Shown in pieces: positions 56,128 through 64,000 of a DNA stretch of 64,000 nt. The stretch covers positions 1 through 64,000 of the forward strand of contig JANWWA010000016.1 of assembly GCA_025056565.1 (NCBI GenBank), read 5' to 3'. Positions within the stretch are counted from its first letter, which is position 1; each line of letters opens with the position of its first letter. A program made the position numbers and the translations under genes. The notes below the pieces were generated by a model that saw only the letters and a list, made by a program, of their open reading frames with translations, had not been told where the DNA came from and searched no databases. Source of the DNA: Chloroherpetonaceae bacterium (lineage in GTDB: Bacteria; Bacteroidota; Chlorobiia; Chlorobiales; Thermochlorobacteraceae).

Positions 56128-58953
56128 ATGCTCTCCAAACTTGCCAAAACGCTTCTAACGCTTCTCGGCATTTTGTGGCTTGTTTCCAGTGCGACCTTAG
56201 CACAAGAGAAAGTAAGACTGTTCGGCAAGGTTACAGATAAGGATACAGGTGAAGAACTCATTGGAGCGAGCGTAACAGTGGTGGGGACGAATATTGGTGG
56301 CTTAACGAATGTCGACGGGGAGTATTCCTTTATGCTACCACCCGGCAAGTATGACATTCGGGTGAGCTACGTAGGCTACCAGACACTGGTGAAAAATGTA
56401 GAGGTGAAAGCAGGGCAAGTAAATCGCCAAGATGTGCAGCTCAAGGTGGAGGCATCTGTAACGGAAGAGATTGTGGTCGAGGCCTCAATCAGCAATGCAA
56501 CTGAAGCTGCGCTGCTCACTCAGCAGCGTAAATCTCTGGCAGTATCCGATGCAATTAGCGCTGAGTTTATCAAAAAGACACCCGATAGCGATGCAGGAGA
56601 AGCAGCAAAGCGCATTACAGGCGTGTCGCTAGTCGGTGGAAAGTTTGTTTTCGTGCGGGGCTTAGGCGAGCGATATAACAACACACAAATCAACGGTGCA
56701 AACCTTCCAAGTCCCGAGCCTGAGAAGCGAGTGGTGCCGTTTGACATTATCCCTGCAAACGTGGTGGAGAATATCGTTACGGTAAAGACCTTTCTCCCAG
56801 ACCAGCCGGGCACCTTTGCAGGTGGTACAGTGAAGATTCGCACAAAAGAATTTCCAGATGAATTCACGCTGGTGTTCAGCGCAGGCGCAGGTATCAATGC
56901 AAATGCGCATTTCCGTGAGATTCCCAAGTATGTCGGAGGGCGCTGGGATTTTCTGGGCATTGATGATGGCACGCGTCGTTTGCCAAGTAATTTTCCAGCA
57001 CGCATTGTAACGCCCGCACAGGAAGTCGAGGCGGCACGCATGCTGAGCAGTGGCGTATTCTATCCATTCAACCGCTCGTTTGCGCCAAACCAAAGCTACA
57101 CAATCACATTTGCTGACCAGTTTAATTTGGGTGAGCTACCGCTGGGCTATATTCTAAGTTTGAATTACAGCAACGATGTAACCTATCGTCGCAAGGCAAT
57201 TTTCTTCCCAAGCGCCGAACCCGATGTGCCTCAGTTCTCTTTTGACGAACAGAACTCACTGTTCAATGTCAACTGGGGTGGTATCTTCAATTTCAGCCTC
57301 CGTGCGGACGAGAACAACAAATTCGGGTTCAAGAACCTCTACAACCGCGTGATGGAAGATGAGACGCTGCTGGCGTTTGGCACAAAGGCGCTCTCGAATG
57401 ATTCAGTTCGTTCTTCTCGCTTGCGCTATGTAGAGCGCTCTCTTTTCTCTACGCAGCTGACAGGCACACACTTTCTTAACTGGCTAGCGCGCGCAGAGCT
57501 GGAGTGGCTCGGAGCTTACTCGGTGGCAACCCGCTTAGAACCAGATAACCGCGAAACTGCCTACATCCGAGACGCACTAACAAGAATCTACAACTTCGAC
57601 AATAGCGCAGGGCGAAACTTGCGCTTCTTCTCTGACCTCCGTGATGAAGCGTGGGAAGGCAAGCTGGACATTACGATCCCATTCTTGCAGTGGGACGCGC
57701 TAAAGTCCAAAGTGAAGTTTGGAGGGTCTTACAACACAAAGCGGAGAAACTTCTCTGCGAGACGATTTACATACCAATTAGGTTCAGGCGGGGCATTAGC
57801 CGTGCTGAACAAACAGCCTGATGAGCTATTCACTGCCGAAAATGTGGCAAACGGCACGCTGCAGCTTCAAGAAGCGACATTGGGGGTGGATACTTACAGT
57901 GCAAATGAGCTAATCACAGCAGGTTATGCGATGATGGAGTTGCCAATCATTCCGCAACTGCGTTTCATTGGTGGCGTGCGGCTGGAGCAGAATAAGTTGG
58001 AGCTAAACTCGACTGACGGCTTAGGGGCAGCAGCGGTGCCAGTTCGAGCAGGCTTTGACCGATTAAATGTGCTACCCTCTCTTAATTTCATCTACTCGCC
58101 AATTGAAGCCATCAATGTGCGACTGGCATTCAGCCAAACGATTGCTCAACCTGAACTGCGTGAATTTGCACCCTTCCGTTTTGATGACTACCGCACCAGC
58201 ACATTTGGCAATCCTTTCCTTGTGCAGACGCAAATTCAAAACTACGACTTCCGTTTTGAGTGGTATCCGAGAGTGGCTGAGCTGTTTGCGATTAGTGGGT
58301 TCTACAAAACGCTCGATAAGCCGATTGAACGTGTGCGCTTGGCTCGAACAGTTGGTTCATCACTCGCGCTAACCGTCATCAACTCACGCAGGGCGGTGAA
58401 TTTCGGCGCAGAATTTGAGCTGCGCAAGCGGTTAGATTGGATTGCCGAGCCACTGAAAAATTTCACCTTCAGCTTGAATGTCGCACTCATCAATTCTCAG
58501 ATTGAGATTGAGGACACCAGAGTATTCTTCCCAGCAGGAGCCGCAGGCGGTCGCGGCGACACGCTTGACATTTCAAGAGATGACTACACAAACCCCAATC
58601 GCCCAATGCAGGGGCAATCGCCCTTTATCGTTAATGCAAATCTCTCATATGAGAATCCTGAAATTGGCTTCTCAGCGATTCTACTCTACAATATCGTTGG
58701 ACGACGCGTGAGCGAAGTCGGAGTGCGGCAGGGCGCTGGCGCAGGTATTGGCGACCAAAACCAAGACACCTACGAAGAACCACGCAACCAGCTCGATTTA
58801 TCTATCAGCCAGCGGCTCTTTAAGAACTTCTCCGTTAAGCTAAGCATTCGCAACATCCTCGATGACCGATTTCTCTTCACAGTCGGTAGTAAAGAGGCAG
58901 AGCGATATCGAACAGGTCAGATTTTCTCTCTAACGCTCTCTTACAGTCCGTAG
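56128..58953 (+). CDS. TonB-dependent outer-membrane receptor
   Basis: A 941-residue receptor that imports a ligand across the outer membrane with TonB energy. Order: signal peptide (LLTLLGILWLVSSATLAQE), CarboxypepD_reg domain (about 28-110: GKVTDKDTGEELIGASVTVV, GEYSFMLPPGKYDIRVSYVG), plug domain (about 140-245: ISAEFIKKTPDSDAGEAAKR, VRGLGERYNNTQINGANLPS) and a 22-strand barrel ending in ILDDRFLFTVGSKEAERYRT and a final aromatic-type strand FSLTLSYSP. The ATG at 56128 is preferred over a GTG at 56122. A Pho-box-like array lies upstream and a T9SS protein gene follows at 26 nt, so it may take up a phosphorus compound; the ligand is not proven. Confidence 0.9.
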   Translation: MLSKLAKTLLTLLGILWLVSSATLAQEKVRLFGKVTDKDTGEELIGASVTVVGTNIGGLTNVDGEYSFMLPPGKYDIRVSYVGYQTLVKNVEVKAGQVNRQDVQLKVEASVTEEIVVEASISNATEAALLTQQRKSLAVSDAISAEFIKKTPDSDAGEAAKRITGVSLVGGKFVFVRGLGERYNNTQINGANLPSPEPEKRVVPFDIIPANVVENIVTVKTFLPDQPGTFAGGTVKIRTKEFPDEFTLVFSAGAGINANAHFREIPKYVGGRWDFLGIDDGTRRLPSNFPARIVTPAQEVEAARMLSSGVFYPFNRSFAPNQSYTITFADQFNLGELPLGYILSLNYSNDVTYRRKAIFFPSAEPDVPQFSFDEQNSLFNVNWGGIFNFSLRADENNKFGFKNLYNRVMEDETLLAFGTKALSNDSVRSSRLRYVERSLFSTQLTGTHFLNWLARAELEWLGAYSVATRLEPDNRETAYIRDALTRIYNFDNSAGRNLRFFSDLRDEAWEGKLDITIPFLQWDALKSKVKFGGSYNTKRRNFSARRFTYQLGSGGALAVLNKQPDELFTAENVANGTLQLQEATLGVDTYSANELITAGYAMMELPIIPQLRFIGGVRLEQNKLELNSTDGLGAAAVPVRAGFDRLNVLPSLNFIYSPIEAINVRLAFSQTIAQPELREFAPFRFDDYRTSTFGNPFLVQTQIQNYDFRFEWYPRVAELFAISGFYKTLDKPIERVRLARTVGSSLALTVINSRRAVNFGAEFELRKRLDWIAEPLKNFTFSLNVALINSQIEIEDTRVFFPAGAAGGRGDTLDISRDDYTNPNRPMQGQSPFIVNANLSYENPEIGFSAILLYNIVGRRVSEVGVRQGAGAGIGDQNQDTYEEPRNQLDLSISQRLFKNFSVKLSIRNILDDRFLFTVGSKEAERYRTGQIFSLTLSYSP

Positions 58954-58979
58954 TTTTCTCTAACCTAAAACGCATCACT

Positions 58980-60755
58980 ATGCCAAGAATGAAATATCTT
59001 TTTACTGCGCTTGCAATCCTTGTTTGTCTGTCAGAAGGGTTTGGGCAGACGCTGCCAAATATCAACCGCCCGATTGTCAGGGTGGGTGGTAACATTTCGG
59101 AAAATCGCACATTTTTTAGAGATACAGTCTACCTCATTGTAGGCTTTACGACTATTCCAGCAAACGTAACACTAACCATTCAGCCCGGCACAATTCTGCT
59201 CTCTGACTTTGAGTCAAAGGGTACACTGATTACGGAGCGTGGACGCGACGGAAGCCCAGCAGCACCTGGTGCAGCGCGCCGCAGCGGTCGAATTATTGCA
59301 AACGGCACCGCAACAGACCCAATTATTTTTACCTCCACACGCCCGAATGGTCAAAAGCGTCGCGGAGATGGAGGCGGAATTGTGTTGAATGGGTTAGCGC
59401 CCAACAACGGTCCCGGCGGTATTCTTGTCGGTGAAGGTAACACTGGTATTCATGGCGGGAATACACCAATGGATACCAGCGGCATTTTCCGCTATGTTCG
59501 CATTGAGTTTGGCGGCACAAAAATTACGCCCGACAACGAAGTAAATGGTTGGACCTTTAATAGCACAGGTGCTGGAACAGTTTGCGAATATCTGCAAGCC
59601 CACTTTATTGCGGATGACGGCTTCGAGTGGTTTGGTGGCACGGTCGACGGCAGATACTTGGTCGCAACAGGCGTCGACGACGATATGTTTGATATGGATA
59701 ACTCCTACTGTGGTCGCTTGCAGTTCCTTGTCGGTGTTGAAGACCGTGCTTTGGCAAACCGTGGCTATGAGATTGACAACGATGCTACAGGCTCAACAGC
59801 TCGCTCTACACTTGGTGTCTTGACCTGTCCTACCGTCTACAATGTAACGCTCATCGGGGCGGGTGTGGCTCGAGCTGGAGATGACAACAACGACGGCATT
59901 TATGTGCGCCGTAACGCGCAAGGGCTGTTCTGGAATCACATCGTTGTGAACTTTGGCGGCTTTGGTTTCGTGGTAGATGGCTCTGCTTCTCGCGGTCAGT
60001 TTGACCGAGATTCACTCTTTGTTAGAAACTCTATTATGCTGAACCGTGGTCTCTTGCCACTGGGAACAGGCACGGCGAAAGTAGACTCACTAGTTGCTTG
60101 GGGAGCGTTCCGTGCGGGCACGCCAGCTGTTTATGATACCGCAGGCTTCTATGGCAGAGCAAATGCGTGGGGAGTTAGAACGGTCAACCCACAGCTTGTA
60201 GGCCTAACGAGCGCAATTCTTAACGGGACAGCCAATCCAATCAGTGGTCAGCCGCTCGACCTGCGTCCGCAAGCTGGCTCGCCTGCACTGACGGGCGGCG
60301 CAAGACCGCGTAACTTCTCGCGCTTCCCGGGCGACAATGCAAACTTCTTTGATACAACTGCCACATTCATTGGAGCATTCAACCAAACAACCAACTGGAT
60401 GTCAGGCTGGACTGTATGGGCAACGAATGCAACGACCTTCAATCTTGTCTCGCGTGTCGTTGAAGAGAGAGCACTTGAGAGTCGCCCAACTCGCTTTGAA
60501 CTCTCGCAAAACTATCCGAATCCATTTAACCCCACTACAAACATTCGTTTTAGCCTACCAAGCTCGGAAGTGGTAACGCTGAAAATCTATGACATCACAG
60601 GGCGAGAGGTCGCTACGCTCATTAACGGAGAGCGCCGTGCAGCAGGGGTCTATCAGCTTACCTACGATGCATCAGCCCTTGCTAGTGGCGTTTATCTCTA
60701 TCGCTTGCAAGCAGGTTCATTTGTAGATACCAAAAAGATGACGCTAATCAAGTAA
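58980..60755 (+). CDS. Type IX-secreted protein, partner of the TonB receptor
   Basis: A 591-residue surface or extracellular protein. It has a signal peptide (YLFTALAILVCLSEGFGQT), a long body rich in Gly, Asn, Asp and Thr that looks like a beta-helix or beta-sandwich (GTATDPIIFTSTRPNGQKRR, FIADDGFEWFGGTVDGRYLV, GVDDDMFDMDNSYCGRLQF), and a C-terminal type IX sorting domain (FELSQNYPNPFNPTTNIRFS, then VYLYRLQAGSF). The acidic GDDNNDGIYVRR loop could bind Ca. It lies 26 nt after the TonB receptor gene, so the two are likely co-expressed, with this protein capturing substrate at the surface. No enzymatic motif is recognised. A terminator follows. Confidence 0.85.
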   Translation: MPRMKYLFTALAILVCLSEGFGQTLPNINRPIVRVGGNISENRTFFRDTVYLIVGFTTIPANVTLTIQPGTILLSDFESKGTLITERGRDGSPAAPGAARRSGRIIANGTATDPIIFTSTRPNGQKRRGDGGGIVLNGLAPNNGPGGILVGEGNTGIHGGNTPMDTSGIFRYVRIEFGGTKITPDNEVNGWTFNSTGAGTVCEYLQAHFIADDGFEWFGGTVDGRYLVATGVDDDMFDMDNSYCGRLQFLVGVEDRALANRGYEIDNDATGSTARSTLGVLTCPTVYNVTLIGAGVARAGDDNNDGIYVRRNAQGLFWNHIVVNFGGFGFVVDGSASRGQFDRDSLFVRNSIMLNRGLLPLGTGTAKVDSLVAWGAFRAGTPAVYDTAGFYGRANAWGVRTVNPQLVGLTSAILNGTANPISGQPLDLRPQAGSPALTGGARPRNFSRFPGDNANFFDTTATFIGAFNQTTNWMSGWTVWATNATTFNLVSRVVEERALESRPTRFELSQNYPNPFNPTTNIRFSLPSSEVVTLKIYDITGREVATLINGERRAAGVYQLTYDASALASGVYLYRLQAGSFVDTKKMTLIK

Positions 60756-60779
60756 GCCTTCTTGCCACAACCCACTGGG

Positions 60780-60807
60780 GAGCGCAGCCTGAAAAATGGC
60801 TGCGCTC
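60780..60807 (+). terminator. Rho-independent terminator of the TonB receptor operon
   Basis: GAGCGCAGCC (60780-60789) and GGCTGCGCTC (60798-60807) form a perfect 10-bp stem with an 8-nt loop, followed by TTTGACTTT. Confidence 0.85.
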
Positions 60808-60825
60808 TTTGACTTTAAGAAGACT

Positions 60826-61449
60826 ATGAACCGCTTTTCTGTCTGGTTTTTCATTCTAACTCTTACTTTTTTCGCTCTCTCGTGCCAAAAGGGAGAGCGA
60901 AGCACTCAGCAAGCTGACACGATTGACCCGAAGCGGCTGGCAATTTCTCACGATATGCCGCAGCTACCAAAGCCATACCCCTACCCTGAACCACTACCCG
61001 ATAGCGTAAAGCAGCGTCAGCTCTCACATAGTGCTAGAACGCCTGAGGAACTTATTGATATTGCATTAGAAGCTTTGGCTAAGCGCGACACAGCGACGCT
61101 GAAAAACATTATGATTAACGAGTATGAATTTCGAAATTGGCTTTGGCCTGAATTTCCTGCCAGCTTGCCAGTGATGAATATCTCACCTGATTTTGCATGG
61201 CAAAACCTGCTCCAGAACTCTGAAAAAGGGTTGCGTCTTGCGCTGGAAAAATATGGCGGGAAAAAATTCTCATATGTCTCACATCGCTTCCTCAAAGGGC
61301 AGGACTACTACCAAACCTTCATCGTGCATACGCAAACGCGCGTTGTAATTGCAGACTCGTTAGGGCGACAGCGCGAGATGAAAGAGCTCGGTTCGTTCGT
61401 TGAAATGAACGGCCGCTATAAACTAATGAGCTACCGCGACAGGGACTGA
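60826..61449 (+). CDS. Lipoprotein of unknown function
   Basis: A 207-residue exported protein. The ATG at 60826, just after the terminator, gives a short signal ending FALSCQ, a lipobox; the in-frame start at 60796 would lie inside the terminator hairpin. The mature part has a Pro/Tyr-rich stretch (KPYPYPEPLPDSVKQR) and then a compact domain with TPEELIDIALEALAKRDTAT and FRNWLWPEFPASLP, ending with ELGSFVEMNGRYKLMSYRD. This resembles small SnoaL/NTF2-like lipoproteins, but I cannot assign it. Despite closeness to the TonB operon, the terminator suggests a separate unit. Confidence 0.65.
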   Translation: MNRFSVWFFILTLTFFALSCQKGERSTQQADTIDPKRLAISHDMPQLPKPYPYPEPLPDSVKQRQLSHSARTPEELIDIALEALAKRDTATLKNIMINEYEFRNWLWPEFPASLPVMNISPDFAWQNLLQNSEKGLRLALEKYGGKKFSYVSHRFLKGQDYYQTFIVHTQTRVVIADSLGRQREMKELGSFVEMNGRYKLMSYRDRD

Positions 61450-61595
61450 AGTCTCATTCTCCTACGTGCAGCGTTGAAACGTATCACGCCGAAAAGCGAT
61501 TTATAGCCGAAAAAACTAAGCAGGCAGCTTGAGGCAGGAACTTATCTGCCGCGCGCTACACGCACCTGCTCACAAATTCAGAGAAAACTTCACCA

Positions 61596-62753
61596 ATGCA
61601 ACTTTCGGCTTCACTGAGGCACGATGTCTGGCACGACCTCACCGACTCTGGTTCATATGAATGGTGGTATTTTGATGCCCTTGATGAAAGCCAGACTTAC
61701 TCCTTTGTCGCGATTTGGTTCTCGGGCTTTCCCTTCTCACCGTATTATTTAAGGCGATATGTGCAGTCTCAGCGGTCTCAGCAAGCCTTGTGCGCCAACC
61801 CACTTGAGCATGTCGCATTCAGTTTCAACCTATATAAGCACGGCAGAGAAGTCATCAATTTCATCAAAGAAGGGGGAGCGGAGCTATTTTCTGCCTCGCG
61901 CAACGAACCGTTTGCTCGCTTTGAGCGCAATGTGTTTTATTTTGATGCAGAAAGCCAGACCTTCCACTTGAACCTAAATTTTGAGATGCCATTGCGGCGC
62001 AAAAAAGTGCGTGCGCAGCTCTGCTTTCATATTCGCCCAATTGAAGGCTTGCAGCAACTTTCTCGCTTTTCTTCTACCTCGCCGACACATGCTTGGGTGC
62101 TGGCGTCTCCCTCTAACGACGTAACAGGGGAACTACAAGTCTATGACGGCAAAACGTGGGAAATTATTTCCTTCAAGGGGCGAGGGTATCACGACCACAA
62201 CTACGGACGCACGCCGATGAACACCGATATTGAGCATTGGTATTGGGGGCGCGCACATTCGCACGACTTTGATTTGGTCTACTACCTGACGACCTACCGA
62301 GATAGAGCGCACAAACCATTCAGCTTTCTTTTGCTCACACAAAATGAGCGCGTGCTGGCAATTGAAGATGACCTCGTTGCAACAGAACACGAGCATGCGC
62401 GGCGATTCTTTTCGCCACGCTACGGTCGCCGATTTTCCCTTACAAACGAGCGCCTCTCATTCGATATTGAGCACTTGCAAGCGCTAGATGCAGGGCCGTT
62501 CTACCTACGCTTCAATTCTAAGTTCACGCTCTGGCGCGAAGATGGGCATGCGATTGAGCTCTGTGGGATTTCTGAGTCATTACATCCGCAAAACCTAAAC
62601 TCAGGTTTAGTGCGGCACCTTATCAAGAGCAAAATTTGGCGGGCAGGGAGACTGTCGGTGATGTACACACTCTACAACTTTTTTGCTCAGCTGTTTGAGG
62701 TCGGAACGAAAAAAATTCTGCCCGTTGTTCCAGAGACAGCCACGGACGAATGA
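61596..62753 (+). CDS. crtC: Carotenoid 1,2-hydratase, CrtC family
   Basis: A 385-residue enzyme that adds water to the C-1,2 double bond of acyclic carotenoid ends. The N-terminal signature is SGSYEWWYFDALDESQTYSF, followed by AIWFSGFPFSPYYLRRYV. The central part holds GRGYHDHNYGRTPMNTDIEH, with WYWGRAHSHDFDLVYYLTT, the core of the CrtC lipocalin-like fold including conserved His/Asp residues. The length fits CrtC of Chlorobi, which makes the 1'-hydroxy end of hydroxychlorobactene or hydroxy-gamma-carotene. It stands alone, upstream of the petCB genes by about 100 nt. Confidence 0.88.
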   Translation: MQLSASLRHDVWHDLTDSGSYEWWYFDALDESQTYSFVAIWFSGFPFSPYYLRRYVQSQRSQQALCANPLEHVAFSFNLYKHGREVINFIKEGGAELFSASRNEPFARFERNVFYFDAESQTFHLNLNFEMPLRRKKVRAQLCFHIRPIEGLQQLSRFSSTSPTHAWVLASPSNDVTGELQVYDGKTWEIISFKGRGYHDHNYGRTPMNTDIEHWYWGRAHSHDFDLVYYLTTYRDRAHKPFSFLLLTQNERVLAIEDDLVATEHEHARRFFSPRYGRRFSLTNERLSFDIEHLQALDAGPFYLRFNSKFTLWREDGHAIELCGISESLHPQNLNSGLVRHLIKSKIWRAGRLSVMYTLYNFFAQLFEVGTKKILPVVPETATDE

Positions 62754-62860
62754 AAAGTTTTCGCTATGTTCGCACACGGCTTTAACGCTGCAAGGCAACA
62801 TTTCACCGCTGAGGCAGCAACGCAACTCTCAAATCACAAACCTTGAGGAGAACCTGAACA

Positions 62861-63412
62861 ATGGCTCAAATTGTCAGAGGCGAATATGACCGCTCAAAGC
62901 GCCTTGCTGTAATTTCTGAGACTGACCAAGAGCGTCGTGAAGCGGTCGAGCAGGCACAAAAAGCTGTCCAAGAAGGCGCTGCAACAATGGGAACAGGTCG
63001 GCGCGATGTGCTGAACATTATCGTGGGGGCTTTGGCGACCGCATTTATCCTCCCTGTGCTCTATGTGATTGGTCGCTTCGTCGTTCCGCCTGAGCGCAAA
63101 AAGAAGGAGGAAACTTCTGTCGTGGTAGCAAAAACTTCAGACGTTCCACCTAATACAGGCAAAATCGTGCTCTTCAACAATCAGAAGCTGCTCCTGATGA
63201 ATGTGGGAGGCGAGTATAAGGCTATCTCGGCTATCTGCACGCACCTGCAGTGCATTGTGCAGTGGAAACAAGATGAGCAAGTCGTCTGGTGCGCATGCCA
63301 CAATGCCAAATACACCAGTGACGGCGAAAAAATCTCTGGCCCGCAGCCGGCAGGACTCGCCAAATATGTGGTAAAAGTTAAAGACGATAACATTGTGGTC
63401 GAAAAAGCATAA
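62861..63412 (+). CDS. petC: Rieske iron-sulfur protein of the cytochrome bc complex
   Basis: A 183-residue quinol oxidase subunit with one N-terminal membrane helix (about 50-73, LNIIVGALATAFILPVLYVI). The [2Fe-2S] ligands are Cys126 and His128 (CTHLQC) and Cys144 and His147 (CACHNAKY); Cys131 and Cys146 are placed for the stabilising disulfide. It transfers electrons from menaquinol to a cytochrome c. A good AGGAG site precedes the ATG, and the cytochrome b gene follows after 37 nt, the Chlorobi petCB order. Confidence 0.96.
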   Translation: MAQIVRGEYDRSKRLAVISETDQERREAVEQAQKAVQEGAATMGTGRRDVLNIIVGALATAFILPVLYVIGRFVVPPERKKKEETSVVVAKTSDVPPNTGKIVLFNNQKLLLMNVGGEYKAISAICTHLQCIVQWKQDEQVVWCACHNAKYTSDGEKISGPQPAGLAKYVVKVKDDNIVVEKA

Positions 63413-63449
63413 CTCGCATAACTAAAAATTACTGAAGGGAGTAATCGCT

Positions 63450-64000
63450 ATGGCAGAACTTGTCTCAACCAAGAATCCAACAACGCAGACTGCGGCAGCT
63501 GGCAGTGGTGCAGCCACTGCAAACGGTGCTTCTAAGGGATCTGGCTTGCAGGAGTGGCTCAATGTGCGCATTGGGTCAATGACCTATGCAATTGACTACC
63601 TTAGCAAAAAAGCTGTGCCAATTCACCGTCATTCTATCTGGTACTACTTCGGTGGACTCACGCTCTTCTTTTTCGTTATCCAAATCATTACCGGGTTGCT
63701 GCTCCTGCTTTACTACAAGCCCACCGAAAAGGAAGCATTTGACTCTTTCGTTTATATCCAAAAAGAGGTCGCCTTTGGTTGGCTGATTCGTCAGGTGCAT
63801 AGCTGGTCAGCAAACCTGATGACACTGATGATGTTTATCCATATGTTCAGCGCATACTTTATGAAAGCCTATCGCAAACCACGCGAGCTGATGTGGCTAA
63901 CAGGCTTTGTGCTGTGTCTTCTGACGCTGGGTTTAGGCTTTACAGGATACTTGCTCCCTTGGAATGAACTGGCCTTCTTTGCGACGCAAGTCGGCATCTC
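63450..64000 (+). CDS. petB: Cytochrome b of the bc complex (5' part)
   Basis: Open from the ATG at 63450 to the window edge, 183 codons. After an Ala/Thr-rich N-terminus come [20 protein letters not shown] (first helix), then [18 protein letters not shown], in which two histidines spaced by 14 residues are the heme b ligands of helix B, and [20 protein letters not shown]. It is the quinone-binding, heme b subunit working with the Rieske protein upstream. An AAGGGA site precedes the start. The rest lies outside the window. Confidence 0.95.
   Translation, partial: MAELVSTKNPTTQTAAAGSGAATANGASKGSGLQEWLNVRIGSMTYAIDYLSKKAVPIHRHSIWYYFGGLTLFFFVIQIITGLLLLLYYKPTEKEAFDSFVYIQKEVAFGWLIRQVHSWSANLMTLMMFIHMFSAYFMKAYRKPRELMWLTGFVLCLLTLGLGFTGYLLPWNELAFFATQVGI

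Overview
The window looks like chromosome of a member of the Chlorobi/Bacteroidota group, most likely a phototrophic Chlorobi lineage. The evidence is a magnesium chelatase H subunit (bacteriochlorophyll synthesis), a Rieske protein followed by cytochrome b, two carotenoid genes (crtW-type ketolase, crtC-type hydratase), two proteins with type IX secretion C-terminal tails, a TonB-dependent receptor with a CarboxypepD_reg N-terminus, and recurrent TAnnTTTG-like -10 elements. The ketolase and a Tat-exported superoxide dismutase suggest an oxygen-exposed life. The taxonomic placement is inference; no rRNA gene lies in the window.

Layout. 1-7.9 kb: end of a secreted protein, an rRNA methyltransferase translationally coupled to crtW, groESL under a perfect CIRCE operator, a TonB-C-like lipoprotein, clpP, a thioesterase and trpE. 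8-14.1 kb: a PgpH-type c-di-AMP phosphodiesterase, a long-chain acyl-CoA synthetase, the Tat-exported SOD and two small exported proteins. 14.2-20.3 kb: a four-gene signalling block in mirror order (REC-REC, histidine kinase, histidine kinase, REC-REC). 20.4-28.7 kb: a di-heme peroxidase lipoprotein, a PhoX-like lipoprotein and a PafA-like phosphatase diverging from a Pho-box-like array, a membrane protein and an exported S15-type hydrolase. 29-38 kb: HscA-like Hsp70, RlmD-type methyltransferase, pyruvate-kinase-like protein, an outer-membrane biogenesis trio (TPR lipoprotein, SDR, LptE) and an HNH nuclease. 38.3-45.5 kb: bchH with a long hairpin in its leader, and an exported WD40-caspase protein. 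45.5-49.7 kb: ychF, three tandem DUF2281/PIN toxin-antitoxin pairs and coaBC, all on the minus strand and tightly packed. 50-55 kb: TPR lipoprotein, RluB-type synthase, scpB, and an exonuclease/GIY-YIG fusion. 55-61.5 kb: a TonB-C protein, a TonB receptor preceded by a second Pho-box-like array, its T9SS-secreted partner and a lipoprotein. 61.6-64 kb: crtC, petC and the start of petB.

Two patterns stand out. First, the three toxin-antitoxin pairs share identical DNA at their ends (a junction block of 191 nt is identical between two copies), while each core, encoding the antitoxin tail and the toxin N-terminus, differs. This is a cassette-like architecture that could let matched specificity cores be exchanged by recombination. 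Second, TTAAC-like hexamers repeated every 11 bp, ending 9-10 nt before a TATCTTYG element, occur upstream of both the phosphatase pair and the TonB receptor/T9SS pair, which suggests one phosphate-starvation regulon linking surface uptake with phosphatases.
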